Origin: Coenobita brevimanus
Taxonomy: Eukaryota > Arthropoda > Malacostraca > Decapoda > Coenobitidae
Direction: 5' to 3'
Assembly: GCA_032717465.1 (NCBI GenBank)
Contig: CM064658.1
Location: forward strand, 7,980,895-8,044,894
DNA length: 64,000 nt
This document shows, piece by piece, positions 61,041-64,000 of the stretch (position 1 is the stretch's first letter; each line of letters begins with the position of its first letter). Both the position numbers and the translations under genes were made by a program. The notes beneath the pieces were generated by a model. It saw nothing but the letters and a program-made list of their open reading frames with translations, did no database searches and had not been told where the DNA came from.

Positions 61041-62847
61041 TAATTGAGATAAGCACCCCAAGGAATTCCCCACCCTTGGATGGAGCGGCAACCCCACCCT
61101 CACCCTAGCAAGACACCACGGTGGGGCAGGAAAAGGATACACCGCATCCGAGCGAGACAGGCCCCAGTACGTCATGCCCTTATGCCCCTCTTCCCCTCAA
61201 CACGACCAGCAGCACCCTTACAGTAAAAGTACACTACACTACAGTGGAGGGAATGCTTGCCAGGATCGGGATGGGTCTTTTGCTTGCACAGTCCCAGACA
61301 GCACCGCAGCATTGGCCACTGTCCGTGTTGGGGAAGGATTGGCCACCGTATGTCCTTCTGCTGTTACCCCCTACAGCACCGCGGCATTGGCCACCGTCCG
61401 TGTCGGGGAAGGGCCGGCCACTGTACGCCCTTCTGCTGCAGCCCCGCAGTGGCGGCCAGTGTAAGCCATGGGTTGGACGTGTCAGCCACCGCACGCAGTT
61501 TGGCTGGTGTACCAGGGGGAGGCGGAACTGTGGCATTGGCCACCGTCCGTGTCGGGGAAGGTTCGGCCACCGTACTCCCTTCATCCACCTCCTCCTCCTT
61601 CGGGAGCAGCACCGCAGCATCGGCCACCGTCCATGTAAGGGAAGGGTCGGCCACCGTACATCCTTCTGCTGCTGCCCTTGGGGTCTGTGGAACCGCGACA
61701 TTGGCCACCGTCCATGTCGGGGAAGGGTCAGCCACCATACACCCTTCATCCACAACCTCTAGGGCTTCCCCGTAGGAGGTAGTCCCTGGCACAGCCCACC
61801 CTCCACCCAGAGACCATGCAGGACGTTCTCCCCACTCCACAGGTGTGGTTCGGAGGAGGAGCTGCAGTTCTAGGACTGTTGGCAGGGCCGTTTGCCGAGG
61901 AGGGGATCCATGCCCTTCAGATCACCTCTGGCCGGCACCTGAACCTGTCGGATGCCACCCGGAGGAGACGCCACAGCCAGTCCCCTGACGGCACCCCAGC
62001 AGCGTGTTGACCGCAGTCACCCACTTCCCAGGGATGTCCCTCGGACCCCAGGGTGGGACCTCCTGGGCTCCTCCCGGTGATGGCCCTCTGCCTGGAGCAG
62101 GAGGTGCCGGGAGCAGCTCCTGACCCTGTTCGGCCCCAGTCCCGAGGGCCACTCCCCAGGTCGAGGCTCTGTCAGGAGGGAGTTTCCCTGCACCCCTGGC
62201 CAGGACCACGCCTGGGCCCTACGCCCCTGGCAGTAGTCCCGTGCCTTCTATGGGAAGGCATAACTGTGGGCCCATCCTCTACGCCCGGGCGCCACCTCGA
62301 CTAAAGACCCAGGTGCTAGCAGCCCAAGAGACTCTATAGTGTAATTCTAGTGTCTCGCCAAGAAAATGAGATAGACCATACTCACATTGTATTGGAACTG
62401 AGAACAGTGAACAGTGGAAGCTAATAGTGAAAGTAACTGAGAAGAGTGAACTCTGACATACTGTGTGTGTTACTCGAGTCTAGAAACAGAGAACTATACA
62501 TGAGGACTGTGGAGAGAAAGACTATATGTGAACTGTATCTCCAATCTTTATGTATTATTTGTACTGGGTATGTGTTCCAGACGGAGGGTAATCTCATTGT
62601 ATGTATATGTATGTTGTGAGTACTGCCACTAATAAGCCCGCCACTGTACCTGTGCCCTATTTTTGTATACCATTGTATGTATGTTGTAAGATAGTTGAAT
62701 TAAGGCAATACATGTGTTAAGGTAGCCTGCCGAGTAAATGCCCTGTTCCTCTGTTAAGGTGTTCTAGTTCCGATTTCAAAAGAGGACCCCGCTCAGTAGC
62801 TGGTGTCTTTAGGGCGAGAAGTCGACCTAAAAACACCTAGCATAACA
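61041..62847 (+). mobile_element. Gypsy-related LTR (family 5), start uncertain
   Basis: It ends CACCTAGCATAACA (62847), with AAGAGGACCCCGCTCAG (62780-62797), GGCAATACATGTGTTAAGG and CTGTTCGGCCCCAGTCCCGAGG (62123) as in the other LTRs. The left edge could not be fixed. A repeat region (61290-61770) replaces the ETACSRS arrays. A frame with LFGPSPEG exists but is broken. Confidence 0.65.
61121..61762 (+). pseudogene. Repeat-rich frame in the family 5 LTR
   Basis: A 213-codon frame with SETGPSTSCPYAPLP near its start and degenerate repeats in several frames (ATVRVGEG.ATVRPSAA when read one frame over). The unit is about 73-110 bp with GGCCACCGTCCGTGTCGGGG. It may be a decayed member of the LTR-coded repeat family; the similarity is weak. 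Confidence 0.35.
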
Positions 62848-62935
62848 GTAATATATCTTCTATATCCGTTTACATCAGGGCATACTATACATAATAATTA
62901 TTGTAGGGCGTTATTTCATGCCCATCGATTGTAAT

Positions 62936-64000
62936 TGTTATGCTGGGTGTTTTTAGGTTGACTTCTCGTCCTATAAACACCAGAAACTGAGTGGGGTCCT
63001 CTTTCTAGACCGGAAATAGAACACTTACAAAGGTACAGGGCATAAAAGCTCGGCAAGACACCTTAACAGATATATTGCCTTAACCCAACTTCCCTTATAA
63101 TATACATACAGTGGTGTACTAGATGTGCAATGGGTATAGTGACAGTCCAGTTAACAATAATACATCATGTCACTGTGATTATACTTGAGTTATTGTACAA
63201 GAGTATGTCACATAGGTATGGTGACACTGTTCATACAATCTGTCTCCTCAGACTTTGCATAGTACACTGGTCTGCTGCACTTAGGTATCGCCACACACTT
63301 GTATATTGCTCTAGTCCTGGGAACTTAGGCACTGACACAGCACATTGAGTACGTTAGGTTAGGGACACTTTACTGATGGTGTTCCTGTCCCACTGTCTTT
63401 AGAATACACGGGCATTATCACTGCTAAGTCTCTAACACGACACTGGGATCTTCCTGTGTCGTCACTGGGCTGCCGAAATCTGGGCTTAGTCGAGTTGGTG
63501 CCCGGGAGTCAGAGGGAGCCCTACTGGTGAGCCCTCCTGCGGTAGGCACGGGATGGCTCTTGGGGGCGTCACAGCCCGGGTCTGGTCTGGGGTGCAGGGA
63601 GGCCTTTTCCTGTCAGGACCTCGACCTGGGCCCCTGGGGCTGGGGCCAAACAGTGTCAGGAGTTGGGCCTGCCACTTCTTACTCCGGGCAGAGGGCCGAC
63701 GGTGAGTGGGGCCGGGGCAGTCCTGTCCTGGGGTCCGAGGACTGGCCCTGGGAGGCCTGGGACTGCAGTCGCCTCTAGGCTGGGGTGCGGTCAGGGATTG
63801 GCTGCAGCACCTTGTCTGTGGGTCGTCTGTCAGGACCCGGCATCGTCCAGGGGCAGGCTGGAGGGCACGGATCCCGCCTTCAGCGACCGGGCCTTGCCAC
63901 CACTCCTGGAATGGCAGCACCTCTGGGGAGAAGGTCGCCGTCGTCTGGGGCTGGAGAGGTCGTGCCCCAGGGTTGTAGGGGCGCCTCAGGGAGTCCGACA
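62936..64000 (-). mobile_element. Gypsy-related LTR, minus strand, runs off the window
   Basis: Plus-strand start TGTTATGCTGGGTGTTTTTAGG is the inverted terminus of the LTR at 62847. It contains GAGTGGGGTCCTCTTTC (62990) and, on the minus strand, the box LLTLFGPSPRG near 63640. The 5' side lies beyond 64000. Confidence 0.75.
63486..63920 (-). CDS. C-terminal part of an LTR-embedded frame
   Basis: 144 codons on the minus strand. It has SQSLTAPQPRGDCSPRPPR, RTPGQDCPGPTHRRPS, LLTLFGPSPRGPGRG and PRAIPCLPQEGSP, in the same order as the ends of the family 1 and family 2 frames (LTAP..., PGRDLPTP..RR, LFGPSP.G). It supports conservation of this C-terminal module in a fifth LTR. Confidence 0.45.
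   Translation of the reverse strand: MLPFQEWWQGPVAEGGIRALQPAPGRCRVLTDDPQTRCCSQSLTAPQPRGDCSPRPPRASPRTPGQDCPGPTHRRPSARSKKWQAQLLTLFGPSPRGPGRGPDRKRPPCTPDQTRAVTPPRAIPCLPQEGSPVGLPLTPGHQLD

Overview
The window looks like a repeat-dominated animal genome, most probably an arthropod and within that a decapod crustacean. This is inferred from the mix of LINEs, BEL/Pao and Ty3/Gypsy LTR elements, pogo/Tigger and piggyBac-type DNA elements, a tRNA-derived SINE and very long (TA)n, (GT)n and (GATA)n tracts. Nothing is bacterial: there are no operons, ribosome-binding sites or tRNA/rRNA operons. Most open frames belong to mobile elements. All identities come from reading motifs by eye, with no database search.

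Layout: 0-3 kb, a dead Tigger transposase. 3.5-10.8 kb, two long copies (A, B) of one LINE and several of its 3' stubs, with two TTAA-flanked piggyBac-type MITEs. 12.0-33.6 kb, a three-level nest. A Gypsy LTR retrotransposon (5-bp target duplication CAAAG) has its 5' LTR split by a 2A- and PHD-bearing LINE (12-bp duplication CTCCAAAGGTGT). That LINE is itself split by a BEL/Pao element with two 1002-bp LTRs (5-bp duplication AGAGT). The BEL element carries an SGNH-hydrolase-like frame between its 5' LTR and gag. 34-41 kb, a SINE, satellites and the clearest host gene: a five-exon minus-strand gene for a divergent V-ATPase 21-kDa proteolipid (c''-type) subunit, whose exon phases close exactly once one surplus base in exon 3 is discounted. 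41-46 kb, a degenerate CR1-group LINE with a MITE inside it. 46-49 kb, a Jockey-like LINE. 49-53.5 kb, a second Gypsy family with its gag and most of pol deleted. 53.9-58.8 kb, an unfamiliar gene with two retropepsin-like DTG domains in one chain, partly duplicated together with LTR sequence, plus an 843-bp TIR element. 58.8-64 kb, a solo LTR and two facing LTRs.

The most unusual signal is shared by the divergent Gypsy-type LTRs. Each carries, in its own sense direction, a frame that begins at the ATG inside the LTR terminus (TG.AATGC), holds a conserved SARAxRPYD box, runs through tandem 11- or 12-residue repeats with the core ETxx[GS]RS, and ends in a conserved LFGPSPEG box. In the two elements whose internal 3' end survives, the tail of the pol frame runs in phase across the boundary into this LTR frame. 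This suggests that the 3' LTR encodes a hypervariable C-terminal extension of Pol or a separate LTR protein.

Most element genes are broken by stops and one-base frame changes. Some breaks look too numerous for the age implied by the LTRs (about 1.3% divergence in the BEL element), so residual assembly indels are a real possibility.
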